The position numbers were made by a program, and so were the translations under genes. The notes under the pieces were generated by a model. It did not search any database. It had not been told where the DNA came from and was given only the letters and a program-made list of their open reading frames with translations. Below, piece by piece: positions 17,479-25,839 of a DNA stretch of 64,000 nt. Source of the DNA: [Clostridium] citroniae WAL-17108 (GTDB taxonomy: Bacteria; Bacillota; Clostridia; Lachnospirales; Lachnospiraceae); contig NZ_JH376423.1 in assembly GCF_000233455.1 (NCBI RefSeq), positions 186,001 to 250,000 on the forward strand. The letters run 5' to 3'. The stretch's first letter is position 1. Each line of letters starts with the position of its first letter.

Positions 17479-18639
17479 ATGACAGAGACAGACAGGACAG
17501 GTGATAGGATGGAAGATGCAGGGTGGAAGCATTATCTGCGGCTTATGCTGAATATATTGATCCCGGTAACAGGCTGGATCCTTTTGTGCGTTATGGGGCC
17601 CAAGGTTCTGAAATTTTTCATGCCCTTTGTCATTGGCTGGATCATAGCCATGATCGCAAATCCCCTGGTGCGCTTTTTAGAGCGCAGGGTAAAGCTGGTA
17701 CGAAAGCACAGTTCCATTGTGATCGTGGTGGCGGCCCTGGCCCTGGTGGTTGGCCTTATCTATCTGATCCTGTCCAGAAGCCTGGTATTGCTTCACGGCT
17801 TTATGAAAGATCTTCCAGCTCTCTATGAAGGCATTGAGGGGGATGTGGCGCGCAGCATGGAACAGATTGAACATCTGTTCCGGTTCCTGCCCGACAGCAT
17901 CCAGCAGACCTGGGCGGAGATCGGCAGCAATCTGGGAAGCTATGTGGGAAAGGCAGTGGAAAAACTCGCTTCCCCTACTGTGGAGGCGGCCGGATCAGTG
18001 GCCAGGAGCATTCCCGCCGTACTGGTGTATCTGGTGGTCACTATTTTGTCTGCCTATTTCTTTATTGTGGACCGGGATAAAATACTGGCCATGATCAAAG
18101 CACACACGCCGGCATGGGCCCAGCGTTATACCAGATACCTGAGAGGGGAACTTCTCCGCCTGATCGGCGGCTATTTTATGGCACAGTTTAAGATCATGGT
18201 GGTAGTATGGCTGATCCTTACCGTGGGATTTCTTGTGCTGGGAGTGGGATATGCTCCGCTTTGGGCATTTCTCATTGCATTTTTGGATTTCCTGCCTGTA
18301 TTCGGCACAGGTACGGCCCTGATCCCATGGGGACTGATCAAGCTGCTGGGAGGCGAGTATGCCTTTGCGGCAGGCCTTTTGCTGATTTATGTCCTGACCC
18401 AGGTTACGCGTCAGCTGGTACAGCCTAAGCTGGTGGGAGACAGTATGGGACTCAATCCCCTCCTGACCCTTCTGCTTTTATACCTGGGCTTTAAAGTAAA
18501 GGGCATAGCCGGCATGATCCTGGCAGTGCCCATTGGATTGTTTTTTGTGAGTTTATATGAATACGGAGCATTCCAGGGAATCAAGGACAGCCTGGATGTC
18601 CTGATCAAGGATATAAATGCCTTCCGAAGGAAGGAATAG
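17479..18639 (+). CDS. AI-2E family (YtvI/TqsA-like) membrane transporter
   Basis: A 386-residue membrane protein with about eight hydrophobic segments: two near the N-terminus, one at 60-75, one around 180, and a C-terminal block. Conserved pieces include FVIGWIIAMIANPLVRFLE and FLDFLPVFGTGTALIPWG, typical of the AI-2E/PerM family. The central hydrophilic segment (about 95-170) is also usual. Members export signals or ions, and the sporulation protein YtvI belongs here. The substrate is unknown. It begins 3 bp after hisC with GGGGAG 9 bp before the ATG, and a MATE exporter follows after 24 bp. Confidence 0.88.
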   Translation: MTETDRTGDRMEDAGWKHYLRLMLNILIPVTGWILLCVMGPKVLKFFMPFVIGWIIAMIANPLVRFLERRVKLVRKHSSIVIVVAALALVVGLIYLILSRSLVLLHGFMKDLPALYEGIEGDVARSMEQIEHLFRFLPDSIQQTWAEIGSNLGSYVGKAVEKLASPTVEAAGSVARSIPAVLVYLVVTILSAYFFIVDRDKILAMIKAHTPAWAQRYTRYLRGELLRLIGGYFMAQFKIMVVVWLILTVGFLVLGVGYAPLWAFLIAFLDFLPVFGTGTALIPWGLIKLLGGEYAFAAGLLLIYVLTQVTRQLVQPKLVGDSMGLNPLLTLLLLYLGFKVKGIAGMILAVPIGLFFVSLYEYGAFQGIKDSLDVLIKDINAFRRKE

Positions 18640-18663
18640 ATTAGATTATAGGGGAGCAGTACG

Positions 18664-20022
18664 GTGAGAGTAGAGAATAATCTGGATACGGATCAAGTAA
18701 GAGGGCTGGTGTGGAGGTTGGCATTTCCTTCCATGCTGGCTCAATTTGTGAACGTGCTGTACAGCATCGTGGACCGTATGTACATTGGAAATATAGAAGG
18801 AATCGGGGCAGTGGCCCTGGCAGGGGTTGGGATCTGCGGTCCGGTGGTGACCCTGATCTCCTCCTTTGCAAGCTGGATCGGGGTGGGAGGCGCCCCGCTG
18901 ATGAGTATCCGGCTGGGACAGAAAAATGAAAGGGCGGCAACCCAAATGGTGGCTAACTGCTTTGCCCTTCTCACAGGAATGGCCCTTATTATCATGACGG
19001 TTACCTTTTTGTTTAAGGAGCCATTGCTTACATTTTTTGGCGCCAGCCCTGCTATCTTTCCCTATGCCAACGAATACATGAGCTGGTATTTATCAGGAAC
19101 GGTGTTTGCGCTGCTATCAGCTGGCATGAACCAGTTTATCATATGTCAGGGATTTGCCAAGGTGGGGATGAAATCCGTTGTCCTGGGTGCGGTCAGCAAC
19201 ATTGTCCTGGATCCCATTTTCATATTCTATTTTAATATGGGGGTCAAGGGAGCGGCCATCGCCACGGTGATTTCCCAGATGGCCTCCTGCATATACGTGC
19301 TCATTTTCCTGTTTGGAAAGAGGCCTCTGGTGCGGATCACGTTTGGGGGATACAGATGGAATACCATGAAACAGGTGCTGATCGTGGGGCTTTCACCTTT
19401 CCTTATCATTGCTTCCGACAGCCTGCTGATTATTGTGATGAACATGGTGATCAGCAAGTTTGCCAGGCCGGGGGATGGGGATATGCTTCTCACCTGCAAT
19501 ACCATTGTGCAGAGTTTCATGCTTTTGATCACCATGCCGCTGGGAGGAATTACCGGTGGAACACAGACGGTTTTAGGTTATAATTATGGAGCAGGCAGGC
19601 CTGACAGGATACGCAGGGCAGAAAAACACATCGTGGTCCTGGGACTGGTATTTACAGCTGTGATGTTTATCATAGCCCAGGTGGGCCCCGGATATTTTGT
19701 ACGGATCTTCACAAGGGAATCTTCCTATGTGGGAATTACGGAGTGGGCGATCCGGATCTACACCCTTTGTGTGATCCCGCTGGCTGTCCAGTACACCGTG
19801 GTGGACGGATTTACGGGCATGGGCATTGCAAAGGTGGCTGTCAGCCTATCCATGTTCAGGAAGCTGGTGTATTTCCTGTCCATGCTGTTTCTGCCCATGG
19901 TATTCGGGGTGGAAAAGGTGTTCTTTGCAGAACCGATCTCAGATATCATTGCATGTATGACAAGCACCGCCACGTATCTGCTCCTGAGCGGGAAGGTGCT
20001 GGGAGATCACAAGAGGTTCTGA
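18664..20022 (+). CDS. MATE family efflux transporter
   Basis: A 452-residue transporter with 12 predicted membrane helices in two homologous halves. It has the MATE start motif LAFPSMLAQFVNVLYSIVD and the repeat-half signature GTQTVLGYNYGAGRPDRIRRA. MATE proteins expel drugs or metabolites in exchange for sodium ions or protons. The start is a GTG with AGGGGAG upstream. It closely follows the AI-2E-type gene and precedes a DUF523 gene, all on the plus strand. No substrate can be assigned. Confidence 0.93.
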   Translation: MRVENNLDTDQVRGLVWRLAFPSMLAQFVNVLYSIVDRMYIGNIEGIGAVALAGVGICGPVVTLISSFASWIGVGGAPLMSIRLGQKNERAATQMVANCFALLTGMALIIMTVTFLFKEPLLTFFGASPAIFPYANEYMSWYLSGTVFALLSAGMNQFIICQGFAKVGMKSVVLGAVSNIVLDPIFIFYFNMGVKGAAIATVISQMASCIYVLIFLFGKRPLVRITFGGYRWNTMKQVLIVGLSPFLIIASDSLLIIVMNMVISKFARPGDGDMLLTCNTIVQSFMLLITMPLGGITGGTQTVLGYNYGAGRPDRIRRAEKHIVVLGLVFTAVMFIIAQVGPGYFVRIFTRESSYVGITEWAIRIYTLCVIPLAVQYTVVDGFTGMGIAKVAVSLSMFRKLVYFLSMLFLPMVFGVEKVFFAEPISDIIACMTSTATYLLLSGKVLGDHKRF

Positions 20023-20056
20023 CGTAAAATGATACATAAATGGGAGGATGGGGAAT

Positions 20057-20503
20057 ATGAATATACTGGTAAGCGCCTGCCTGCTGGGGGTGGAGTGCAG
20101 ATATAACGGCAAAGGGGTACTTGAGCCGGAGATAGAGGCACTGCTCCATACGCATCACCTGATCCCTGTGTGTCCGGAGATTATGGGAGGTCTTGCCACG
20201 CCCCGTACACCTGCCGAACGGATACAGGGGCGGGTGGTTACCAGAGATGGTGAGGACGTGACCATGGCCTATCAAAAGGGAGCGGAGGCAGCGCTGAAGC
20301 TTGCACAGCTCTACGGGTGCAGGGCGGCCATATTGAAGGAGCGGAGCCCATCCTGCGGCAGGGGGCAGATCTATGACGGAACCTTTACCGGAAGATTGAT
20401 ACCGGGGGATGGGGTCTGTGCAGGGCTTTTAGAACAACATGGGATCAAGGTGTACGGAGAAAGCCGGATTACCAGATTGCTGGAGGAATTAGAAAGGTAT
20501 TGA
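20057..20503 (+). CDS. DUF523 family protein
   Basis: About 148 residues. An ATG at 20048 is also in frame but lies on top of the ribosome site GGGAGG, so 20057 is preferred. The protein has the DUF523 hallmarks: ILVSACLLGVECRYNGKG near the start, VCPEIMGGLATPRTPAE in the middle and ILKERSPSCGRGQIYDG toward the end. The conserved cysteines (SACLLG, VCPE, PSCG) suggest metal or iron-sulfur binding. The function of this widespread family is not settled. Confidence 0.92.
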   Translation: MNILVSACLLGVECRYNGKGVLEPEIEALLHTHHLIPVCPEIMGGLATPRTPAERIQGRVVTRDGEDVTMAYQKGAEAALKLAQLYGCRAAILKERSPSCGRGQIYDGTFTGRLIPGDGVCAGLLEQHGIKVYGESRITRLLEELERY

Positions 20504-20506
20504 TGC

Positions 20507-22516
20507 ATGGATAAAGAACAGAATAAGAAAGAGGGGATATCAGTACAGGAAAAGCAGGATCCGGGCCGTCCGCGGCGAAGCAGGAGCAAGGCCGCTTTTA
20601 TGGCCAGGAAAGAGGAACAGGCGCGTGAAAAAGCAGCCGGGGAGAGACGGGAGAGCCCGGCGCAGCCACAGGGAACCGTCAGCCCGCAGAACCGGCAAAA
20701 CGGCATAAGAACAGACGGACCCCCCCAGGAGCCGTCCGGCAGAGGCAGGGAAGCCGGAAAAAGCCAGGAGCCGTCCGGCAAAGGCAGGGAAGCCGGCGAA
20801 ACCCGGGAGCCGTTGAAGGGCGGATATTGGAAAGTGGCTGCCATAGTGATGGCTCTGGCATTGGCGGCATGTGCCGGGGGATATTTTTACCGGGCCATGG
20901 GATACCGGGATACATACCTTCCCCATACGGTCATTAATGGAATGGACGTGTCGGGACGGTCTTCAAAAGAAGTAAAGGATATGATATCCGCAGGAATCAG
21001 GGATTACAGCCTAACGCTCAAGCTTAAGGGCGGAAACAGCGAGTCTGTTTCGGGAGAGGATATTGACCTGCATACTGTATTTGACGGAAGCCTGGAGGAG
21101 ATCATCCGCCAGCAGAATCCGTACGCCTGGCCCAGATACCTGTTCAGAGGCCCGGAATATGATATCCATACCATGATCGCATTTGACCAACGCAAGCTGG
21201 AGGACAGTCTGGGACAGCTGGACTGCTTTGACCCCGCACTGGTTACCGTGCCCGCGGATGCCTATTTGTCAGATTATGTGAGCGGCCAGGGATATGCGGT
21301 CGTACCTGAAGTTGAGGGCAATGAACTGGATCCGGACCTGGTAAGGAAGACAGCGGCAGAGCATGTGCAGGCCCTTGAAAAGGAAGCGGACCTGGAGGCG
21401 CTGGGCTGTTACCGGGCGCCCTCCATCAGGTCTGACAACAGTGCGCTTGTGGCGGCCAGGGATGCAAGGAACAGGTATGTCAATCTATCGGTGACATACA
21501 CCTTTGGAAGCACAAGTGAAGTGCTGGATGGGGAAACCATTCACCAGTGGCTGGTTTCTGACGGGCAGAGCGTTGCCCTTGACAGGGATAAGATATCAGA
21601 ATACATAAAGGATCTGGCGTTCAGACACAACACAGCCTACAAAAAACGCTCCTTTCAAACCAGCTATGGGGAAACCGTGGAGGTGACCGGGTTTTATGGC
21701 TGGAGGATCAACCAGAAAGCTGAATTGGAGGAGCTGGCAGAGATACTGGAGGCAGGGGAAGATACAACAAGGGAACCTGTCTATGCCCAGACAGCTGCAA
21801 GCCATGACGGCCCTGACTATGGCAATACCTATGCGGAGGTCAATCTGACAGCCCAGCACATGTTTTTTTACAAGGACGGGGAAAAGATACTGGAGTCGGA
21901 CTTTGTGTCCGGAAATGTTTCCCGGGGCCATTCCACTCCCCCGGGCATATTTGCCCTCACCTACAAGCAGAGGGATGCGGTTTTGAAGGGGGAGGGGTAC
22001 GCAAGCCCTGTAAAATACTGGATGCCCTTTAACGGCGGGATCGGCTTTCATGATGCCAGCTGGAGATCCAGTTTTGGCGGTTCCATCTATAAATCGGGCG
22101 GTTCCCACGGATGTGTGAACATGCCTTATGCGGCTGCCAAGCAGCTGTTTGAGAACGTGTATGCGGGCATGCCGGTGATCTGTTATGACCTGCCGGGCAC
22201 GGAAAGCTCCAAGCCCAGCAAAGCATCGGGCACAGCGCCGGCGCCGGAGACCACCGCTCCTTTGGCCACAGCGCCGGCTGCGCCTCCGGCCCAGACCCAG
22301 CCGGAACAGACATTACCGGCCCAGACCCAGCCGGCTCAAACTCAGCCGGGACAGCCAGTGCCGTCCCAGCCAGCCCCCACAGAGCCGCAGATATCCATAG
22401 ATCCGGTGGGGCAGTCCGCATCACCGGAGGGTACTCAGACGCCGGAGACAACGGCAGGATACGGCCCGGCATTCCAGAGCCCAGGACCCGGTGACGAAAT
22501 TGGCCCGGGTGTATAA
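20507..22516 (+). CDS. Membrane-anchored L,D-transpeptidase (YkuD) with PG-binding-like domain
   Basis: A 669-residue cell-wall enzyme. Residues 1-105 are a charged, Arg/Glu/Pro-rich cytoplasmic tail. One membrane helix lies at about 108-127. Residues 130-410 are an extracellular putative peptidoglycan-binding region. The YkuD catalytic domain (about 440-560) has HSTPPGIFAL and SHGCVNMP with the nucleophile Cys536. It forms 3-3 peptide crosslinks or attaches proteins to peptidoglycan. The last 110 residues are Pro/Gln/Thr/Ala-rich with PAQTQP repeats, probably a wall-spanning spacer. The long cytoplasmic tail, with repeated PSGRGREAG-like units at about residues 75-97, is less usual. It starts 3 bp after the DUF523 stop. 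Confidence 0.92.
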   Translation: MDKEQNKKEGISVQEKQDPGRPRRSRSKAAFMARKEEQAREKAAGERRESPAQPQGTVSPQNRQNGIRTDGPPQEPSGRGREAGKSQEPSGKGREAGETREPLKGGYWKVAAIVMALALAACAGGYFYRAMGYRDTYLPHTVINGMDVSGRSSKEVKDMISAGIRDYSLTLKLKGGNSESVSGEDIDLHTVFDGSLEEIIRQQNPYAWPRYLFRGPEYDIHTMIAFDQRKLEDSLGQLDCFDPALVTVPADAYLSDYVSGQGYAVVPEVEGNELDPDLVRKTAAEHVQALEKEADLEALGCYRAPSIRSDNSALVAARDARNRYVNLSVTYTFGSTSEVLDGETIHQWLVSDGQSVALDRDKISEYIKDLAFRHNTAYKKRSFQTSYGETVEVTGFYGWRINQKAELEELAEILEAGEDTTREPVYAQTAASHDGPDYGNTYAEVNLTAQHMFFYKDGEKILESDFVSGNVSRGHSTPPGIFALTYKQRDAVLKGEGYASPVKYWMPFNGGIGFHDASWRSSFGGSIYKSGGSHGCVNMPYAAAKQLFENVYAGMPVICYDLPGTESSKPSKASGTAPAPETTAPLATAPAAPPAQTQPEQTLPAQTQPAQTQPGQPVPSQPAPTEPQISIDPVGQSASPEGTQTPETTAGYGPAFQSPGPGDEIGPGV

Positions 22517-22583
22517 TTATTAAAAAAGAATGTAAGAAAAAGGTGTTTTTTGAGGTGTGAGGGCGTTTTTTCCGGTTAATTTG

Positions 22584-22612
22584 TTGACAAATGAAAAAAA
22601 GCATTTTATAAT
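22584..22612 (+). promoter_or_regulatory. Perfect consensus sigma-A promoter for the DUF6465 gene
   Basis: TTGACA at 22584-22589, a 17-bp spacer and TATAAT at 22607-22612. Both hexamers match the consensus exactly, which predicts strong constitutive transcription of the Lys/Ala-rich gene 65 bp downstream. Confidence 0.93.
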
Positions 22613-22676
22613 GCCCTTAATGCATCTAAGGGATTACTCGTAAAGCCATTATTCAAAACTAGGGAGGATATGGACT

Positions 22677-23204
22677 ATGGTAGAAGCTAAGAAAGATGTT
22701 AAAACAACTGTAAAGCCGGCAGAGGAGGCAGTAAAGCCAACAGCTGCTAAAGCAGAGGCAAAGCAGGCGGCACCAGTTGAAGAAGTAAAGACAGAAGCTG
22801 TGGCAGCCGCAGAGACAGAAGCGGCACCGGCCAAGAAAGCCCCGGCCAGGAAAGCAGCAGCGAAGAAGGCTCCGGCTAAGACAACTGCGGCCAAGAAGGA
22901 ACCGGTTAAGAAAGATACAGTTAAAAAAGAGACGGTTAAAAGGGAAGCGGAGAAGAAAGAAGTAAAGGCTCCAGCCAAGAAAACGGCAGCTAAAAAGGCA
23001 GAACCAAAGGCAGAGGTACATTTTCAGTTTGACGGAAAGGACCTGGTGGCCAAGGATGTGCTGGACCGCGCGGTAAAAGCATATAAGAGCAATCATAAGG
23101 GTGTGGAGATCAAGACTATTGAGCTTTACATTGTTGCCAATGAAGGCACCGCATACTATGTGGTGAACGGAGAGGCCAACGATGACTTTAAGGTAGTGCT
23201 CTAA
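22677..23204 (+). CDS. DUF6465 family protein with Lys/Ala-rich histone-H1-like N-terminal tail
   Basis: 175 residues. The first 115 are almost only Lys, Ala, Glu, Pro, Thr and Val, with repeated AKKAPAKTTAAKK-type units resembling eukaryotic H1 tails and bacterial HU-tail proteins. The last 60 form a compact domain (VHFQFDGKDLVAKDVLDRA onward to the C-terminus), which I recognise as the DUF6465 domain of Lachnospiraceae. Its function is not established. The basic tail makes nucleic-acid or polyphosphate binding plausible, but that is inference. The promoter is perfect consensus, so it is probably abundant. The ribosome site is AGGGAGG. Confidence 0.85.
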   Translation: MVEAKKDVKTTVKPAEEAVKPTAAKAEAKQAAPVEEVKTEAVAAAETEAAPAKKAPARKAAAKKAPAKTTAAKKEPVKKDTVKKETVKREAEKKEVKAPAKKTAAKKAEPKAEVHFQFDGKDLVAKDVLDRAVKAYKSNHKGVEIKTIELYIVANEGTAYYVVNGEANDDFKVVL

Positions 23205-23251
23205 AGAGGATTGGATTTATTTGTAACAGGGATTGAAGGATGAAGTGGGCT

Positions 23252-23272
23252 GCTGTATCATCATGATACAGC
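23252..23272. repeat. Perfect 21-bp palindrome after the DUF6465 gene
   Basis: GCTGTATCAT, one centre base, ATGATACAGC. As RNA it could form a stem, but the bases after it (GGCTCATTTGCC) lack a real T-run, so it is at best a weak terminator. It could also be a protein-binding site. Confidence 0.6.
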
Positions 23273-23378
23273 GGCTCATTTGCCGTCATGGCATGGGACT
23301 GTTTCCTGATGTGAATATACCCTCAGTGGACAAGGGATCGGAATATAAGGATTAGTGAAAATAAAGGATGGATATAAG

Positions 23379-24914
23379 ATGACGGAATTGCCGGTACGCT
23401 TTAAGGAGCGAATGAAAGAATTGCTGGGAGATGAATATGAGGCTTTTGAGGCCAGCTATGACAGTGAACGGGTCCAGGGGCTTCGCTTTAACTCCCTTAA
23501 GGCCTGGGGCGGGACGGAGGATGGATGGGAGGAGCAGGGAGTAAGGGACCTGGCACAAAAGGTGAGCGACAGGGCTGGATTTTCCCTGAAAAAGATTCCC
23601 TGGGTAAAAGAAGGCTTCTATTACGATGGAAGCCACAGACCGGGAAAACACCCGTACCATGAGGCCGGGCTGTACTATATTCAGGAACCCAGTGCCATGG
23701 CGGTGGTGGAGCTTCTGGATCCCCAACCCGGCGACCGTGTTCTGGATCTGTGCGCGGCTCCCGGGGGCAAATCCAGCCATATCGCGTCCCGGTTAAAGGG
23801 ACAGGGATTCCTGCTGTCCAATGAGATCCATCCGGCCAGAGCCAGGATCCTGTCCCAGAATATGGAACGCATGGGAGTTTATAATTGTGTGGTTTCCAAC
23901 CAGGAGCCAGGACAATTGGCGCCCCATTTTACGGAATACTTTCACGGGATCGTGGTGGACGCGCCCTGTTCAGGGGAGGGAATGTTCAGAAAGGATGAGG
24001 CTGCCAGAGCGCAGTGGAGCGAGGAGCATGTGGACATGTGTGCCGCCCGCCAGAGAGAGATACTGGACAGCGCCGCGGCCATGCTGCGTCCGGGCGGAAG
24101 GATGGTTTATTCTACCTGCACCTTTGCGCCGGAAGAAAATGAAGGGGCAATCCTGGGTTTCCTGGAGCGCCATGAGGAGTTTTGTGTGGAATCCGTGGCA
24201 GCTTACGAAGGATTCACAGAGGGGAAACCCCAATGGATCGGATGGAAAGATAGGGAGAAGGCAGGGGAGAGATCAGATCAGGAAGGGGTGGCGTCAGAGC
24301 AGACATCAGAGCTGGTAAAACAACATCATCTGGAAGAGACCTTCCGCATCATGCCCCATAAACTGGAGGGAGAAGGCCACTATATGGCTGTCCTTAAAAA
24401 GAGAGAGCCGGGGGATAAAGCTTGTTGCCGGGCACGCTTTAAGGAGGCTGTGTATCTGGACAGCAGAAAAAGGGACGGGATCTTTAAGGACTATGAAGCG
24501 TTTCTAAAGGATACCCTGGTGCGGCCGGAGCAGTTCCTTGAAAGGGATGAGTATGTTCTGTTTGGCGACCAGTTGTATCTGCTGCCACCTGAGATGCCGG
24601 ACATGAAGGGACTGAAGATCATCCGGCCGGGACTCCATATGGGGGCCCTGAAAAAAAATCGGTTTGAACCTTCCCACGGCCTGGCCCTGGTTCTGAGACA
24701 AGAGGATGTGAAACGATGGGCTGAACTTCCCTCCCATGAAAAGGAGGTCATCCGCTACCTGAAGGGGGAAACCCTGTCAGCGGATGAGGTCAGAGCAGAG
24801 GGGGACAGGAAGGGATGGGGGCTGGTCCTCACAGACGGCCTCAGCCTTGGCTGGTGCAAATTTGCCGGGGGAATGCTTAAGAACCATTATCCCAAGGGAC
24901 TGAGGCGGATGTGA
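23379..24914 (+). CDS. RsmF/RsmB-type rRNA (cytosine-5) methyltransferase
   Basis: About 511 residues. The ATG at 23379 is preferred to an in-frame GTG at 23355. The SAM-binding motif is VLDLCAAPGGKSSHIA. The catalytic motifs of the NOL1/NOP2/Sun family follow: PCSGEGMFRKDE and YSTCTFAPEENE, each with a cysteine (one nucleophile, one for release). The C-terminal 200 residues include a domain seen in RsmF/YebU-like enzymes, with LSLGWCKFAGGMLKNHYPKGLR at the end. It methylates C5 of a cytosine in 16S rRNA, probably the RsmF site; the exact position is inference. The stop is 16 bp from the convergent pseudouridine synthase gene. Confidence 0.92.
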   Translation: MTELPVRFKERMKELLGDEYEAFEASYDSERVQGLRFNSLKAWGGTEDGWEEQGVRDLAQKVSDRAGFSLKKIPWVKEGFYYDGSHRPGKHPYHEAGLYYIQEPSAMAVVELLDPQPGDRVLDLCAAPGGKSSHIASRLKGQGFLLSNEIHPARARILSQNMERMGVYNCVVSNQEPGQLAPHFTEYFHGIVVDAPCSGEGMFRKDEAARAQWSEEHVDMCAARQREILDSAAAMLRPGGRMVYSTCTFAPEENEGAILGFLERHEEFCVESVAAYEGFTEGKPQWIGWKDREKAGERSDQEGVASEQTSELVKQHHLEETFRIMPHKLEGEGHYMAVLKKREPGDKACCRARFKEAVYLDSRKRDGIFKDYEAFLKDTLVRPEQFLERDEYVLFGDQLYLLPPEMPDMKGLKIIRPGLHMGALKKNRFEPSHGLALVLRQEDVKRWAELPSHEKEVIRYLKGETLSADEVRAEGDRKGWGLVLTDGLSLGWCKFAGGMLKNHYPKGLRRM

Positions 24915-24930
24915 ACCATTGGCCCCGATC

Positions 24931-25821
24931 TTATAAAAGACAGGCCATATCCTGGGGAAGCTCTGCTGTAAACTCCATGGACCTGCCGGTAACCGGATGG
25001 AGGAAACTCAGCCCGTAGGAATGCAGGGGCTGGCGTTTGATATGGCGGTAGTCGGGATGATAAAGAAAATCCCCCGGTAAAGGATGGCCGATGGACTTCA
25101 TATGGACACGGATCTGGTGGGTGCGTCCTGTCTCCAGCCAAAGGCTGACATAGGATAGGTCCAGGGATTCGTTGTAAGCGATCCGCCTGTAGTGGGTGCA
25201 GGCGGATTCACCGTGTTCATGGTCTACCGCTCTCTCAATGGTGGAGCCGCTGACTCTGGCAATGGGGCTGCGGATGCACCCCTGTTCCATGGTCCTGCCG
25301 CACACCATGGCCCGGTATTCCCGCTTGATGTTACGCTTTTGCATCTCATGGGATAACACACAGGCGCTGAGCATGTGCTTGGCAAGGATGAGAAGGCCCG
25401 TGGTATCCCTGTCCAGGCGGTTGATGGCCCGGTAGGTAAAGGGCTCACCCTTCTGGCAATAATACCAGGCCACTGCATTGGCCAGGGTGTTGTCATGGTG
25501 GCCCTGAGATGGATGGACGGGAACTCCGGCCGCCTTGTCGATCACCAGGATATCCTCATCTTCATACACAATGGAAAGGGGAAGGGGGACAGGGACGATA
25601 TTATGGGAGGATTCCTCCTCCGTAAGTGTGACCCTAAGCCTTTCACCGGCCTGAAGGCGGTGTACGGTATAGACAGGGATGTGATCAACAATCAATCCCT
25701 GAGGATCCTTCTTAAGATGCACCACCAGATGATGGGAATAGCCGCGGGCTTTTAAAAATTCTTCAACCGTGCAATCCTGGGACGAATCTGTTATATGGTA
25801 TTCAATGGTTTTCTTGATCAT
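24931..25821 (-). CDS. RluA-family pseudouridine synthase
   Basis: 296 residues. An S4-like N-terminal region (about 15-70) is followed by the catalytic domain with INRLDRDTTGLLILAK, where Asp137 is the catalytic aspartate. Also present are RAMVCG and the ETGRTHQIRVHMKSIGHPLPGD motif typical of RluA/RluD enzymes. It isomerises uridine to pseudouridine in rRNA or tRNA; the target cannot be told. The ribosome site is AGGAG 5 bp before the ATG. It follows dinB on the minus strand after 18 bp, so the two are co-transcribed. Confidence 0.94.
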   Translation of the reverse strand: MIKKTIEYHITDSSQDCTVEEFLKARGYSHHLVVHLKKDPQGLIVDHIPVYTVHRLQAGERLRVTLTEEESSHNIVPVPLPLSIVYEDEDILVIDKAAGVPVHPSQGHHDNTLANAVAWYYCQKGEPFTYRAINRLDRDTTGLLILAKHMLSACVLSHEMQKRNIKREYRAMVCGRTMEQGCIRSPIARVSGSTIERAVDHEHGESACTHYRRIAYNESLDLSYVSLWLETGRTHQIRVHMKSIGHPLPGDFLYHPDYRHIKRQPLHSYGLSFLHPVTGRSMEFTAELPQDMACLL

Positions 25822-25839
25822 GTATTCTCCTGATGTGAC

